The notes beneath the pieces are model-generated. The model made no database searches. It worked only from the letters and a program-made list of their open reading frames with translations, and was not told the DNA's origin. A stretch of DNA of 64,000 nucleotides from Sedimentibacter sp. MB31-C6 (GTDB taxonomy: Bacteria; Bacillota; Clostridia; Tissierellales; Sedimentibacteraceae). The stretch spans positions 2,728,001 through 2,792,000 of the forward strand of contig NZ_CP142396.1 of NCBI RefSeq assembly GCF_035934735.1, in the 5' to 3' direction. The position numbers were made by a program, and so were the translations under genes. Positions 1 to 8,097 of this stretch are shown here, piece by piece. The stretch's first letter is position 1. Every line of letters begins with the position of its first letter.

Positions 1-10
1 TGTAAAAATG

Positions 11-83
11 GTTGGTAGGTCAACCGCAACGAATTCCCAATTTATGCGACGTAAGGAGCAGAGAAATTGCTGAATGAGACTGC
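11..83 (+). repeat. 5'-truncated copy of the tRNA-cluster hairpin repeat
   Basis: This stretch matches the second half of the 112-nt repeat found at 259-370 and three times at 765-1114. It begins at GTTGGTAGGT and ends in GACTGC, just upstream of the 5S rRNA. The first hairpin of the unit is missing, either because it lies outside the window or because the copy is partial. Confidence 0.75.
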
Positions 84-138
84 GCTTGTTGTTAGGGCAT
101 GGCTTATTAAAAAGTCGGTTCAAAACCTATAAACGAAT

Positions 139-254
<116 letters not shown>

Positions 255-258
255 ATAA

Positions 259-370
259 CCTAACCCAATTTATTCGACCGCAAGGGAGAAAGAAATTGTT
301 GGTAGGTTAACCGCAACGAATTCCCAATTTATGCGACGTAAGGAGCAGAGAAATTGGTGAATGAGACAGC
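259..370 (+). repeat. 112-nt hairpin repeat, copy between 5S rRNA and tRNA-Asn
   Basis: The unit starts CCTAACCCAATTT and ends GAGACAGC. It has two similar halves, each with a CAATTT-type arm, a short loop on a GNRA tetraloop (GCAA in the first half, GTAA in the second) and a partner arm. It differs from the later copies in the centre, with AACCGCAACG in place of ATTCGCAACG. It probably lies inside the rRNA-tRNA transcript. Confidence 0.85.
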
Positions 371-376
371 GCTTGT

Positions 377-451
377 TCCGAGGTAGCTCAATGGTGGAGC
401 AACCGGCTGTTAACCGGTAGGTCGTGGGTTCGAGCCCCACCCTCGGAGCCA
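377..451 (+). tRNA. tRNA-Asn (GTT)
   Basis: The acceptor arms TCCGAGG and CCTCGGA pair, the anticodon loop is CTGTTAA, the discriminator is G and CCA is encoded. It is the first tRNA after the 5S rRNA. Confidence 0.96.
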
Positions 452-483
452 TAAACAAGATGTAAATAATATTTCTAAATTAT

Positions 484-571
484 GCCGAAGTGGCGGAATT
501 GGCAGACGCACAGGACTTAAAATCCTGCGATCCACAAAATCGTACCGGTTCGAGTCCGGTCTTCGGCACCA
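484..571 (+). tRNA. tRNA-Leu (TAA)
   Basis: This is a class II tRNA with a long variable arm. The acceptor arms GCCGAAG and CTTCGGC pair, the anticodon is TAA, the discriminator is A and CCA is encoded. The A discriminator fits the TGGT of the leuS T-box at 47.7 kb. Confidence 0.96.
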
Positions 572-576
572 TTTAT

Positions 577-652
577 CGCGGGATAGAGCAGTTGGTAGCT
601 CGTCGGGCTCATAACCCGGAGGCCGTTGGTTCAAGTCCAGCTCCCGCTACCA
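577..652 (+). tRNA. initiator tRNA-fMet (CAT)
   Basis: The anticodon stem has the three consecutive G-C pairs (CGGG / CCCG) typical of initiators. The first acceptor base does not pair: C1 faces T72, rather than the more usual C1-A72. CCA is encoded. Confidence 0.93.
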
Positions 653-681
653 AATATGCGGTTTACACTGCAAAAAAACAT

Positions 682-758
682 GGCGGCGTAGCTCAGTTGG
701 CTAGAGCATGCGGTTCATACCCGCAGTGTCAGCGGTTCAAATCCGTTCGCCGCTACCA
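682..758 (+). tRNA. elongator tRNA-Met (CAT)
   Basis: The acceptor arms GGCGGCG and CGCCGCT pair fully apart from one G-T pair, the anticodon is CAT and CCA is encoded. A fully paired acceptor and the lack of the GGG anticodon stem separate it from the initiator at 577. Confidence 0.88.
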
Positions 759-764
759 AGATGC

Positions 765-1114
765 CCTAACCCAATTTATTCGACCGCAAGGGAGAAAGAA
801 ATTGTTGGTAGGTCATTCGCAACGAATTCCCAATTTCTGCGACGTAAGGAGCAAAGAAAATGGTGAATGAGACTGCAAGATGCCCTAACCCAATTTATTC
901 GACCGCAAGGGAGAAAGAAATTGTTGGTAGGTCATTCGCAACGAATTCCCAATTTCTGCGACGTAAGGAGCAAAGAAAATGGTGAATGAGACTGCAAGAT
1001 GCCCTAACCCAATTTATTCGACCGTAAGGGAGAAAGAAATTGTTGGTAGGTCATTCGCACCGAATTCCCAATTTCTGCGACATAAGGAGCAAAGAAAATG
1101 GTGAATGAGACTGC
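765..1114 (+). repeat. three tandem copies of the 112-nt hairpin repeat (period 119)
   Basis: Near-identical units start at 765, 884 and 1003, each running from CCTAACCC to GAGACTGC, joined by short AAGATGC linkers. Each unit folds as two stem-loops capped by GCAA (GTAA in the third unit) and GTAA, with a small ATTCG/CGAAT hairpin between them. Next to each tetraloop the stem has facing GA dinucleotides, which suggests a tandem G-A mismatch. The stretch has no credible gene and separates tRNA-Met from tRNA-Glu. Confidence 0.93.
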
Positions 1115-1122
1115 GAGATTAA

Positions 1123-1197
1123 GGCCCTATGGTCAAGCGGTTAAGACATCGCCCTTTCACGGCGGTAACCCGGGTTCGAATCCCGGTAGGGTCACCA
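1123..1197 (+). tRNA. tRNA-Glu (TTC)
   Basis: Acceptor arms GGCCCTA and TAGGGTC pair, the anticodon loop is CTTTCAC and the discriminator A is followed by encoded CCA. Confidence 0.96.
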
Positions 1198-1205
1198 TTA
1201 TATGT

Positions 1206-1281
1206 GGGAGCATAGCTCAGTTGGGAGAGCATCTGCCTTACAAGCAGGGGGTCATAGGTTCGAGCCCTATTGTTCCCACCA
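1206..1281 (+). tRNA. tRNA-Val (TAC)
   Basis: Acceptor arms GGGAGCA and TGTTCCC pair, the anticodon is TAC and CCA is encoded. The 78 bases after it hold no feature I can identify. Confidence 0.95.
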
Positions 1282-1359
1282 TATAGAAGAAAGGGTACCA
1301 CCTCTAATATAAAGATAGTCTTTGTAGCCTGAGGAATGTCCCCAATCTAAAATAATTGC

Positions 1360-1436
1360 GGCCTGGTAGTTCAGTTGGTTAGAATGCCAGCCTGTCACGC
1401 TGGAGGTCGAGGGTTCGAGCCCCTTCCAGGTCGCCA
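1360..1436 (+). tRNA. tRNA-Asp (GTC)
   Basis: Acceptor arms GGCCTGG and CCAGGTC pair, with anticodon GTC, G discriminator and encoded CCA. It is followed after 3 bases by tRNA-Thr. Confidence 0.96.
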
Positions 1437-1439
1437 CAT

Positions 1440-1515
<76 letters not shown>

Positions 1516-1518
1516 TAT

Positions 1519-1603
1519 GGAAGAGTTCCCGAGAGGCTAAAGGGGACGGACTGTAAATCCGTTGGCACTGCCTTCATTGGTTCGAATCCAATCTCTTCCA
1601 CCA
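1519..1603 (+). tRNA. tRNA-Tyr (GTA)
   Basis: This class II tRNA has acceptor arms GGAAGAG and CTCTTCC, anticodon GTA, a long variable arm and encoded CCA. Confidence 0.96.
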
Positions 1604-1616
1604 AATATGACTAGCC

Positions 1617-1648
1617 CAATTTCTTCTACCGTAAGGAAGAAGAAATTG
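1617..1648 (+). repeat. single GTAA-capped hairpin related to the tRNA-cluster repeat
   Basis: CAATTTCTTC pairs perfectly with GAAGAAATTG around a CC-GTAA-GG cap. It is one half of the 112-nt unit, with flanks AGCCC and GATGGTGAGTC that echo the larger copies. It appears to be a diverged single-hairpin version. Confidence 0.75.
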
Positions 1649-1720
1649 ATGGTGAGTCAATAAAGTCAAATTTGCACAAGTTGAATGAAATTAACAAATT
1701 TCATACATGAAACTGTATAT

Positions 1721-1795
1721 GCGGAAATGGCTCAGTGGTAGAGCATCGCCTTGCCAAGGCGAGGGTCGCGAGTTCGAATCTCGTTTTCCGCTCCA
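1721..1795 (+). tRNA. tRNA-Gly (GCC)
   Basis: Acceptor arms GCGGAAA and TTTCCGC pair, the anticodon is GCC and the T discriminator is followed by CCA. Confidence 0.96.
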
Positions 1796-1798
1796 TAT

Positions 1799-1872
1799 GC
1801 GGGTGTAGCTCAGTGGTAGAGCCCCAGCCTTCCAAGCTGGTTGCGAGGGTTCGATCCCCTTCACCCGCTCCA
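1799..1872 (+). tRNA. tRNA-Gly (TCC)
   Basis: Acceptor arms GCGGGTG and CACCCGC pair, the anticodon is TCC and CCA is encoded. It forms a tandem with the GCC isoacceptor, 3 bases apart. Confidence 0.96.
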
Positions 1873-1885
1873 ATAATTACATTGC

Positions 1886-1962
1886 GCACTCATAGCTCAG
1901 TAGGATAGAGCAACGGACTTCTAATCCGTGTGCCGGGGGTTCGAATCCTCCTGGGTGCACCA
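1886..1962 (+). tRNA. tRNA-Arg (TCT)
   Basis: Acceptor arms GCACTCA and TGGGTGC pair with one G-T wobble. The anticodon is TCT and CCA is encoded. Confidence 0.95.
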
Positions 1963-1966
1963 TTAT

Positions 1967-2041
1967 TGGGGTATCGCCAAGCGGTAAGGCACCAGACTCT
2001 GACTCTGGCATTCGTGGGTTCAAATCCTTCTACCCCAGCCA
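1967..2041 (+). tRNA. tRNA-Gln (CTG)
   Basis: Acceptor arms TGGGGTA and TACCCCA pair, and the loop CTCTGAC gives anticodon CTG. CCA is encoded. It closely resembles the TTG isoacceptor that follows, so the two look like a local duplication. Confidence 0.94.
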
Positions 2042-2072
2042 TATAGTAGTCATTAATTAATTTAAAATTCAT

Positions 2073-2147
2073 TGGGATGTCGCCAAGTGGTAAGGCACTA
2101 GACTTTGACTCTAGCATTCGTAGGTTCGAATCCTGCCATCCCAGCCA
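2073..2147 (+). tRNA. tRNA-Gln (TTG)
   Basis: Acceptor arms TGGGATG and CATCCCA pair, the anticodon is TTG and CCA is encoded. Confidence 0.95.
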
Positions 2148-2165
2148 TTTAATTTTTAGTATTTT

Positions 2166-2238
2166 GATCCATTAGCTCAGCAGGCAGAGCACTTGACTTT
2201 TAATCAAGGTGTCCGGCGTTCGAATCGCCGATGGATCA
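2166..2238 (+). tRNA. tRNA-Lys (TTT), CCA not encoded
   Basis: Acceptor arms GATCCAT and ATGGATC pair and the anticodon is TTT. The A discriminator is followed by CTA, so the 3' CCA must be completed by a nucleotidyltransferase. Confidence 0.94.
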
Positions 2239-2243
2239 CTAAT

Positions 2244-2332
2244 GGAGAGGTATCGAAGTGGTCATAACGAGGCGGTCTTGAAAACCGTTTGGGTGTAAGC
2301 CCGCGTGGGTTCGAATCCCACCCTCTCCGCCA
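2244..2332 (+). tRNA. tRNA-Ser (TGA)
   Basis: Class II tRNA with acceptor arms GGAGAGG and CCTCTCC, anticodon TGA, long variable arm and encoded CCA. Confidence 0.95.
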
Positions 2333-2336
2333 TTTT

Positions 2337-2423
2337 GGAGAAGTACTCAAGTGGCCGAAGAGGCTCCCCTGCTAAGGGAGTAGGTCTGATAAGGACGCGA
2401 GGGTTCAAATCCCTCCTTCTCCG
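2337..2423 (+). tRNA. tRNA-Ser (GCT), CCA not encoded
   Basis: Class II tRNA with acceptor arms GGAGAAG and CTTCTCC and anticodon GCT. The G discriminator is followed by TCA instead of CCA. Confidence 0.94.
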
Positions 2424-2510
2424 TCATTTTAATCTTTAGGGCAACTCTATAGGAGTGTAGTTAACAGATAGAATGTCACTTTCTAAATATGTTTATTATG
2501 CATGAAAAAT

Positions 2511-2584
2511 AGGGGATTGGTCAAGTGGCATGACAGTGGTCTCCAAAACCATTAGTGGGGGTTCGATTCCCTCATCCCCTGCCA
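2511..2584 (+). tRNA. tRNA-Trp (CCA)
   Basis: Acceptor arms AGGGGAT and ATCCCCT pair, the anticodon loop is CTCCAAA and the terminal CCA is encoded. Confidence 0.95.
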
Positions 2585-2607
2585 TTTTAGCAGGTGTAAT
2601 TTATTAG

Positions 2608-2684
2608 CGGGGCGTAGCGCAGTTTGGTAGCGCATCTGGTTTGGGACCAGAGGGCCGCGGGTTCAAATCCTGCCGCCCCGACCA
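2608..2684 (+). tRNA. tRNA-Pro (TGG)
   Basis: Acceptor arms CGGGGCG and CGCCCCG pair, the anticodon is TGG and CCA is encoded. Confidence 0.96.
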
Positions 2685-2694
2685 TATTTAATAG

Positions 2695-2771
<77 letters not shown>

Positions 2772-2789
2772 CTAGAAATTAATTTTCTA

Positions 2790-2863
2790 GGGCCTTTAGC
2801 TCAGTTGGTTAGAGCGCCCGGCTCATAACCGGTAGGTCCAAGGTTCGAATCCTTGAAGGCCCA
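2790..2863 (+). tRNA. CAT-anticodon tRNA, probably tRNA-Ile2 (lysidine type), CCA not encoded
   Basis: Acceptor arms GGGCCTT and AAGGCCC pair and the anticodon is CAT. Initiator and elongator Met tRNAs are already present at 577 and 682. This third CAT tRNA resembles the Ile2 species whose C34 is converted to lysidine by TilS. The 3' end reads ACTG, so CCA is not encoded. A second elongator tRNA-Met cannot be excluded. Confidence 0.8.
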
Positions 2864-2869
2864 CTGCAT

Positions 2870-2945
2870 GCCCAGATAGCTCAGTCGGTAGAGCAGAAGA
2901 CTGAAAATCTTCGTGTCCGTGGTTCGATTCCGCGTTTGGGCACCA
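2870..2945 (+). tRNA. tRNA-Phe (GAA)
   Basis: Acceptor arms GCCCAGA and TTTGGGC pair with one G-T wobble, the anticodon is GAA and CCA is encoded. It is the last tRNA of the cluster. Confidence 0.95.
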
Positions 2946-2949
2946 TACT

Positions 2950-2985
2950 AAAAAACTTATATTCTTTGAATATAAGTTTTTTTAT
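2950..2985 (+). terminator. intrinsic terminator of the rRNA-tRNA operon
   Basis: AACTTATATTC pairs with GAATATAAGTT around a TTT loop, followed by a run of T. It lies 5 bases after tRNA-Phe. Confidence 0.9.
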
Positions 2986-3150
2986 TATATAGGAAAGTTC
3001 TCCTTTCCTATATAATAAAAAACGAGGATTGCAAAGGACGGAACGTCCTTGCCGTTAAGGGGGGTGCTCAGTAAAAATGCTTTAATAAAGCATTTTTACG
3101 CCGAAGGGGGACATAGGTCCCCCTAGCGGCGTTGCGAAGCAACTCTTTTT
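2982..3150. other. cluster of five hairpins, noncoding
   Basis: Five inverted repeats follow one another: 16-bp arms at 2982-2997 and 3003-3018; AGGACG/CGTCCT at 3035-3049; a near-perfect palindrome at 3071-3099; CGCCG/CGGCG enclosing GGGGGAC/GTCCCCC at 3099-3131; and GTTGC/GCAAC followed by T residues at 3131-3150. The stretch is richer in G+C than its surroundings. No protein is apparent. It may be a small mobile or REP-like element, or a structured RNA. Confidence 0.7.
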
Positions 3151-3199
3151 ATATCCTTAGATTACATACATTATAGAAAATTATATTGATTAAATAAAA

Positions 3200-4165
3200 T
3201 TAGAATAATGAATCAAGAATTTTTTTTGTGATATTTATTATATTTTGAGTATAGAATTTATCATTGATTTTTATTGGTATGAGATTATTTTTTATTCCTT
3301 TTATAGCAGTATATGTATTTATGTTAAAATCATTATTATCTATATAATAAAATTCCTTGACTTTCTCATCTTTGTAAAAGCCTACCGATATTTGAATATC
3401 TAATATCTGATCTTGTGAGTTCAATTTTAAATCAAAATTCAAAGAAGGATGTATATAATCAGCTTTAAATTTAGATATTATATAGAATTTGCCATACAAT
3501 GTATTTTTTTTAATACTAAAATCTGTATAATTGATTTTCACAATTAAACCATTATAAAATAATGTTTCATCATATAAGCTAAATATATTATTAAATAACA
3601 TACTGAGATTGTAAACATCTTTATAATTATGCTGAAGTATTAAAAAAGAAAATTCTTTTTTAGGATCTATTTTATACGCTTCATATAAAACTGTTACATC
3701 TTGTCCAGAAATGGCATCCTCTCTTTTTATATTAAAATATCTTTCTACAGTTTTTAACTTAAGATTTTCTATTTGAATTTTATTTCTAACATGACGCATA
3801 TCATTATATAAATCAATTTTAATATATTTATTAAAATCAAAAGTGATTTCATTTTGTAAGTATTTGCCAATTAAAAAGGGAATATCAAAGCTGTTTCCAT
3901 TATAAGTAATAACAAAATTTTTGTCATTTATTAAATCTTTTAAATATTTAAGTATTTCTTTTTCATCAGTTTTGTTTTCACAGAATAGTTGATATATTTT
4001 AAAATTATTATCAATGTATAACATTACCGTTATTGAAATTATCATTGAAAATTTGCGAGAAAGTCCTGTTGTTTCAATATCTAAAAAAAAAGAATCTTTA
4101 AGTAATTTATTTATATAAAGATTATCAGATAAGTTGTTGTTTATCTTGTTACAATTTACTATCAT
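3200..4165 (-). CDS. predicted 3'-5' exonuclease, RNase H-like fold (YprB-type)
   Basis: The 321-residue product has a DEDD-type exonuclease core. DIETTGL near residues 29-35 supplies the first two acidic metal ligands, YNGNSFDIPFL near 93-103 is the Exo II region, and NYKDVYNLSML near 185 fits Exo III. This matches the RNase H-like domain of YprB proteins. The family is inferred to act on nucleic acid; the substrate is unknown. The start is ATG with GGAGG 5 bases upstream. It is divergent from comEC. Acidic motifs are intact, so it is probably active. Confidence 0.8.
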   Translation of the reverse strand: MIVNCNKINNNLSDNLYINKLLKDSFFLDIETTGLSRKFSMIISITVMLYIDNNFKIYQLFCENKTDEKEILKYLKDLINDKNFVITYNGNSFDIPFLIGKYLQNEITFDFNKYIKIDLYNDMRHVRNKIQIENLKLKTVERYFNIKREDAISGQDVTVLYEAYKIDPKKEFSFLILQHNYKDVYNLSMLFNNIFSLYDETLFYNGLIVKINYTDFSIKKNTLYGKFYIISKFKADYIHPSLNFDLKLNSQDQILDIQISVGFYKDEKVKEFYYIDNNDFNINTYTAIKGIKNNLIPIKINDKFYTQNIINITKKILDSLF

Positions 4166-4231
4166 TTTTCCTCCAATCTACAATAAATTATAACGAATCA
4201 AATGAGATTCCCGCTATCTTATAAAATTATT

Positions 4232-4259
4232 TTGACTAATTACTAAAATATGGTAATAT
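4232..4259 (+). promoter_or_regulatory. sigma-A-type promoter of comEC
   Basis: TTGACT and TAATAT are separated by 16 bases, 30 bases before the comEC start. Confidence 0.5.
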
Positions 4260-4288
4260 AAGATAAGATCAAATTTGTGGTGATAATT

Positions 4289-6667
4289 ATGTATATTGTA
4301 GTTTCTATTTTTTTAATATATGCTTTAGGTATTATTGCCTTTGAATTAAATATATATTTTCATTTATTCTTAGCTGTTTTTGTTATTCTTTTATATAAGT
4401 CCTTACTAAATAAAAAATATATATACAACATTGTTATTATAACTTTTTTAGCATTATCATTCTTTACATGTTATTATAATGCAAATTCAAATTTAACACA
4501 ATATATTAATGAAGATATTGAGGTAATTGCAGAAATTAAAACTAAGAACAAGATAAATCCAAATTCAAGATATTATAGCTTAAATGCATCGGTTATTAAA
4601 ATAAAGGGTAACAAGATGAATTATAAGGAGAATACAATAATTTATATCAATAAAGATATTGATGTAAAAGAAAATAGTATAATTAAATTTAATGGAAGAG
4701 TAACTGATCCAAGTACTAGTAACAATCATATGCTTTTTAATTATAAAAATTATCTTAGGTCCATGAAAATACAAGCAACAATTTTTGCTAATAGTGATAT
4801 TACAGTTTTAGAAGAAAAATATTCATTTTTAAATAATATTTCAAATAATTTTAGAGATTATACTACAAATTTATTATTTAATAGATTAAATAATAAAAAT
4901 GCAGAGATAATATTGTCTGTAATTTTGGGAGATATTAATTATTTGGATGAAGATTTTTATAATAATGTCAAATCAATAGGACTGGCTCATATATTTGCAG
5001 TATCTGGTACGCATATAGGATTACTATATGCATTTTTTCTATATATTTTTAGATTAATTGGTTTTAATATAAGGATCAGTTGGTTATTAACATGGTCCTT
5101 AATGTGGTTTTACGGCTTTTTAATAGGATTTCCTCTTTCAGTTATAAGAACTTTAATCATGTTTACTTTTTTGTTTGGTTCAGAAATTTTATATCGAAAG
5201 TATAATTCATTAAATTCTATAGCAATGGCTGCATTAATTATGACTATTTATAATCCATTTTGGATTTTTGAAGCAGGATTTTTATTATCATTTTCGTCAG
5301 CTTTAAGTTTCATTATATATGGTAAATATATTCTTAGATATATGAAAACAAAAAAAACTATTTTAAAGTACATAAATAGGTTCATGTTTCTATATATTTT
5401 TACTTTACCAGTAGTAGCTTATTTTTTTAATTATATTCCTTTATTAGGGATATTTTATAATTTGCTTCTATTACCGTTATTTATGGTAATGCTAATAAAA
5501 AGTTTTGTATTAATAATTTTAAATGGCATAGTACCATACTTTATGATAATTCCATTTAAAGTCTTTGATTATTTTTTGTATAGTTTTCGGTATATGATTA
5601 ATTTAACTAACAAAATTCCGTTTAACGGTATTTCGATACCTACATTACCTATTCCTCTCGTTATATTTTTTTACATTTTTATATTTTTTATGTTATACTT
5701 ATATAACAATAAAAATAGCAATTGTAGAAAGTATTTTTTTACTTCTTTTTTCTTATTTTACTTCTTTACATATATAGTAGTTCCTATGTTTGATAGCAGT
5801 ATATATTTTAATTTTATAGATGTGGGACAAGGTTTGTTTTCTACTATATCTTATAAAAATTACAATTTTATAATTGATTGTGGTAGTACTAGTAATAAGG
5901 ATATAGGAAGGTACACAGTTATACCTTATTTGACTAAAAATGGAGTAAACTCAATTGATTGTGTTTTTATTAGTCATTGGGATATGGACCATTATTCAGG
6001 GTTAATTGATTTACTTGAAAGTGACATTGGAGTAGATAAAATATTTTCAACAGAAAGTAATAAGGATATTAATGCAAATATTAAAATTTTAAAAAAAGAT
6101 GACAATTTAATCATTGATGACAAAGTTAAAATTAAAGTAATATGGCCTATAGAAAATTATGTTGCTAATAGCAGAAATAATACATCAATGGTTATACTTT
6201 TTAGATATTATGATAAAAACATATTGATTACTGGTGATATTGAATCTGAGGTTGAATATATGATTCTAAATGATTTAGAACAGTCCGATATAATGACAAT
6301 ACCTCATCATGGAAGTAAAACTTCTTCTACGAAGGATTTAATTGATGCTGTAAGACCTAAATTTGCTGTAGTGAGTTATGGTAAGAATAATTATGGAATA
6401 CCTTCTGAAGAAGCATTAAAAAGATATAAAGAAGTTAATAGTATAATATTATCTACTTTTGAACATGGAGAAATTAATTTTATTTTAAATAAAGACAAAA
6501 TATATTATAGTACATATAGTGGAGAAAAATCAGATAATTATTATGAACTTTATTTTATTTGGATAATACCTAAAGTCATTTTATTTATTTTACTATTAAC
6601 TTGGATAATTGGATATAAGAAAGAGGAGTATTATGAGTTACAAAATTATTTTAGATTTAATCAATAA
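4289..6667 (+). CDS. comEC: ComEC/Rec2 family DNA channel protein
   Basis: The 792-residue membrane protein begins with hydrophobic segments, has an OB-like extracytoplasmic part near residues 60-165, then the multi-spanning competence domain (residues about 210-480, including VSGTHIGLLYAFF). A C-terminal metallo-beta-lactamase-like domain follows, with SHWDMDHYSGL and IPHHGSKTS. In the family this forms the channel for single-stranded DNA during transformation and the C-terminal domain is a likely nuclease. The ATG at 4289 is preferred because GGTGAT sits just upstream; GTG at 4277 is possible. The reading frame overlaps holA by 35 bases. All three domains are intact. Confidence 0.9.
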   Translation: MYIVVSIFLIYALGIIAFELNIYFHLFLAVFVILLYKSLLNKKYIYNIVIITFLALSFFTCYYNANSNLTQYINEDIEVIAEIKTKNKINPNSRYYSLNASVIKIKGNKMNYKENTIIYINKDIDVKENSIIKFNGRVTDPSTSNNHMLFNYKNYLRSMKIQATIFANSDITVLEEKYSFLNNISNNFRDYTTNLLFNRLNNKNAEIILSVILGDINYLDEDFYNNVKSIGLAHIFAVSGTHIGLLYAFFLYIFRLIGFNIRISWLLTWSLMWFYGFLIGFPLSVIRTLIMFTFLFGSEILYRKYNSLNSIAMAALIMTIYNPFWIFEAGFLLSFSSALSFIIYGKYILRYMKTKKTILKYINRFMFLYIFTLPVVAYFFNYIPLLGIFYNLLLLPLFMVMLIKSFVLIILNGIVPYFMIIPFKVFDYFLYSFRYMINLTNKIPFNGISIPTLPIPLVIFFYIFIFFMLYLYNNKNSNCRKYFFTSFFLFYFFTYIVVPMFDSSIYFNFIDVGQGLFSTISYKNYNFIIDCGSTSNKDIGRYTVIPYLTKNGVNSIDCVFISHWDMDHYSGLIDLLESDIGVDKIFSTESNKDINANIKILKKDDNLIIDDKVKIKVIWPIENYVANSRNNTSMVILFRYYDKNILITGDIESEVEYMILNDLEQSDIMTIPHHGSKTSSTKDLIDAVRPKFAVVSYGKNNYGIPSEEALKRYKEVNSIILSTFEHGEINFILNKDKIYYSTYSGEKSDNYYELYFIWIIPKVILFILLLTWIIGYKKEEYYELQNYFRFNQ

Positions 6668-7667
6668 AAGTAAAATGCCTAATTGCGTTCTAATATACGG
6701 AATTGAAGAATTCTTGATAGATAAAATTGTGAAACTAACAAAGAAAATGTATATTGATGAGAACTATGAAGATATGAATTATGAAGAATTTGAAAATTTA
6801 GAAAACAATTTTGATAGTTTTAAACAATTCGTATCAACTTTTCCTTTTATGACAAATAAGAAACTATGTATTATAAAAAATTCATCGTTTTTAACTTCAA
6901 CAGGAAGTCTGAATAAGAAGGAAGAGGAAATAACTTTAGATTTTATTGATAAAGGATATGATTCATATATTATAATTTTTCTTATTAAGGGTGGTAAGCC
7001 GGATTTAAGAAAAAAAGCAGTCAAGAAGTTAAAAAATGGGAATTGTATTTTTGAAATAAATAAACTTAATGAGGCAGAATTATCTAAATATATATTAGAA
7101 GAGTTTAAAAGAAATAAAATTGATATTAGTTTATCTGATGCAGATTACATTGCAAATAATTCAGGCTATTTAGAGTATGAAAGTAATATAAGTTTATATG
7201 AAATAAATAATGAAGTTAACAAGCTTTTATCTTATTCAATGGAAAGTAAAAGGATACAAAGAGAAGATATAGATAATTTAATGGTTAAATCAATTGAAAG
7301 TAATATTTTTAAACTTGTAGACAATATTTGTGAAGGTAATAAAGATAAGGGATTCGAGGTATTAGAGGAAATGCTTCTAAATAATACTTCAGAGCAATAT
7401 ATAATACATATGATTGTAAGGCAATATAGAATGATTTATCAATATGTATTGTTAAAAACTAAAAATTATAACTTTAATGAAATAATGAAAAAAATGAAAA
7501 TTAAAAAATTTGTTGCATCAAAATTAGAAAAACAATCTAAAAAACTTACTTTAAATCAAATAGAAAAATATATGGTAAAATTCATAGAAATAGATAGAAA
7601 AATAAAGGTAGGAGAAATTGATAAAAGAATAGGTATAGAATTAATAACTAATGGTATAATTAAATAA
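6633..7667 (+). CDS. holA: DNA polymerase III subunit delta
   Basis: The 344-residue protein fits the delta clamp-loader family in length and layout. It has an N-terminal AAA-like domain (CVLIYGIEEFLIDKI near residue 14) and a helical C-terminal domain (IIHMIVRQYRMIYQY) typical of HolA. It binds the beta clamp and opens it for loading. The start is ATG with AGAGGAG 6 bases upstream, inside the 3' end of comEC. The comEC-holA-rpsT order is conserved in Firmicutes, although rpsT is on the opposite strand here. Confidence 0.9.
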   Translation: MSYKIILDLINKSKMPNCVLIYGIEEFLIDKIVKLTKKMYIDENYEDMNYEEFENLENNFDSFKQFVSTFPFMTNKKLCIIKNSSFLTSTGSLNKKEEEITLDFIDKGYDSYIIIFLIKGGKPDLRKKAVKKLKNGNCIFEINKLNEAELSKYILEEFKRNKIDISLSDADYIANNSGYLEYESNISLYEINNEVNKLLSYSMESKRIQREDIDNLMVKSIESNIFKLVDNICEGNKDKGFEVLEEMLLNNTSEQYIIHMIVRQYRMIYQYVLLKTKNYNFNEIMKKMKIKKFVASKLEKQSKKLTLNQIEKYMVKFIEIDRKIKVGEIDKRIGIELITNGIIK

Positions 7668-7691
7668 CTAATCAGTTATTAATGAAGAAAT

Positions 7692-7722
7692 AAAAAAAGA
7701 CCAAGATTCGGTCTTTTTTTTA
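7692..7722 (+). terminator. terminator after holA
   Basis: AAAGACC and GGTCTTT pair around an AAGATTC loop and end in eight T residues. Confidence 0.9.
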
Positions 7723-7729
7723 TTTTCAG

Positions 7730-7825
7730 AGATTCATCAACTAACACCACATTTTAGACTATGAGGTTAGTTGATGAATCTTACTGTTAGTTTCAGAGGT
7801 GGGAATCCCACCAACTGAATTTGTT
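7730..7825. repeat. two adjacent inverted repeats between holA and rpsT
   Basis: Sixteen-base arms at 7730-7745 and 7766-7781 are perfect complements around a 20-base loop. A second hairpin follows, with GGTGGG pairing CCCACC inside a TTCAG/CTGAA outer stem. Neither ends in a clear T run on the rpsT strand. The first resembles a small palindromic insertion, but no second copy was found in the window. Confidence 0.65.
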
Positions 7826-7833
7826 ATACTAAA

Positions 7834-8097
7834 TTAAGCAATTTTGTTTAATCTTTGCGTTAATCTACTTACTTTTCTTGAAGCTGCATTTTTATGAATT
7901 GTATTTTTAGCAGCGGCTTGATAAAGTTTTTTCTCGCATATTGTTAAGTATTCTTTAGCTTGCTCATAATTTCCATCAGATACTGCTGCTTCAAATTTCT
8001 TAATATATGTTTTGATTTCAGACTTTCTGCTTCTGTTTACTTCAGTTTTTTTATTTATTACTAATATTCTTTTCTTAGCAGACTTAATATTTGCCAA
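7834..8097 (-). CDS. rpsT: 30S ribosomal protein S20
   Basis: The 87-residue basic protein begins MANIKSAKKRILVINKK, the usual N terminus of S20, and binds 16S rRNA in the small subunit. The start is taken as TTG at 8097, because AAGGAGG lies 8 bases upstream. The in-frame GTG at 8106 overlaps that ribosome binding site and would add three residues not seen in the family. A rare TTG start on rpsT may limit its expression. No promoter was convincingly identified upstream. Confidence 0.93.
   Translation of the reverse strand: MANIKSAKKRILVINKKTEVNRSRKSEIKTYIKKFEAAVSDGNYEQAKEYLTICEKKLYQAAAKNTIHKNAASRKVSRLTQRLNKIA

Noticed and set aside
765-1114. Regular tandem repeats that could suggest a CRISPR array
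   Set aside because: The unit is 112 nt with 7-nt linkers and no variable spacers, so it is a tandem duplication, not CRISPR. No cas gene is present.
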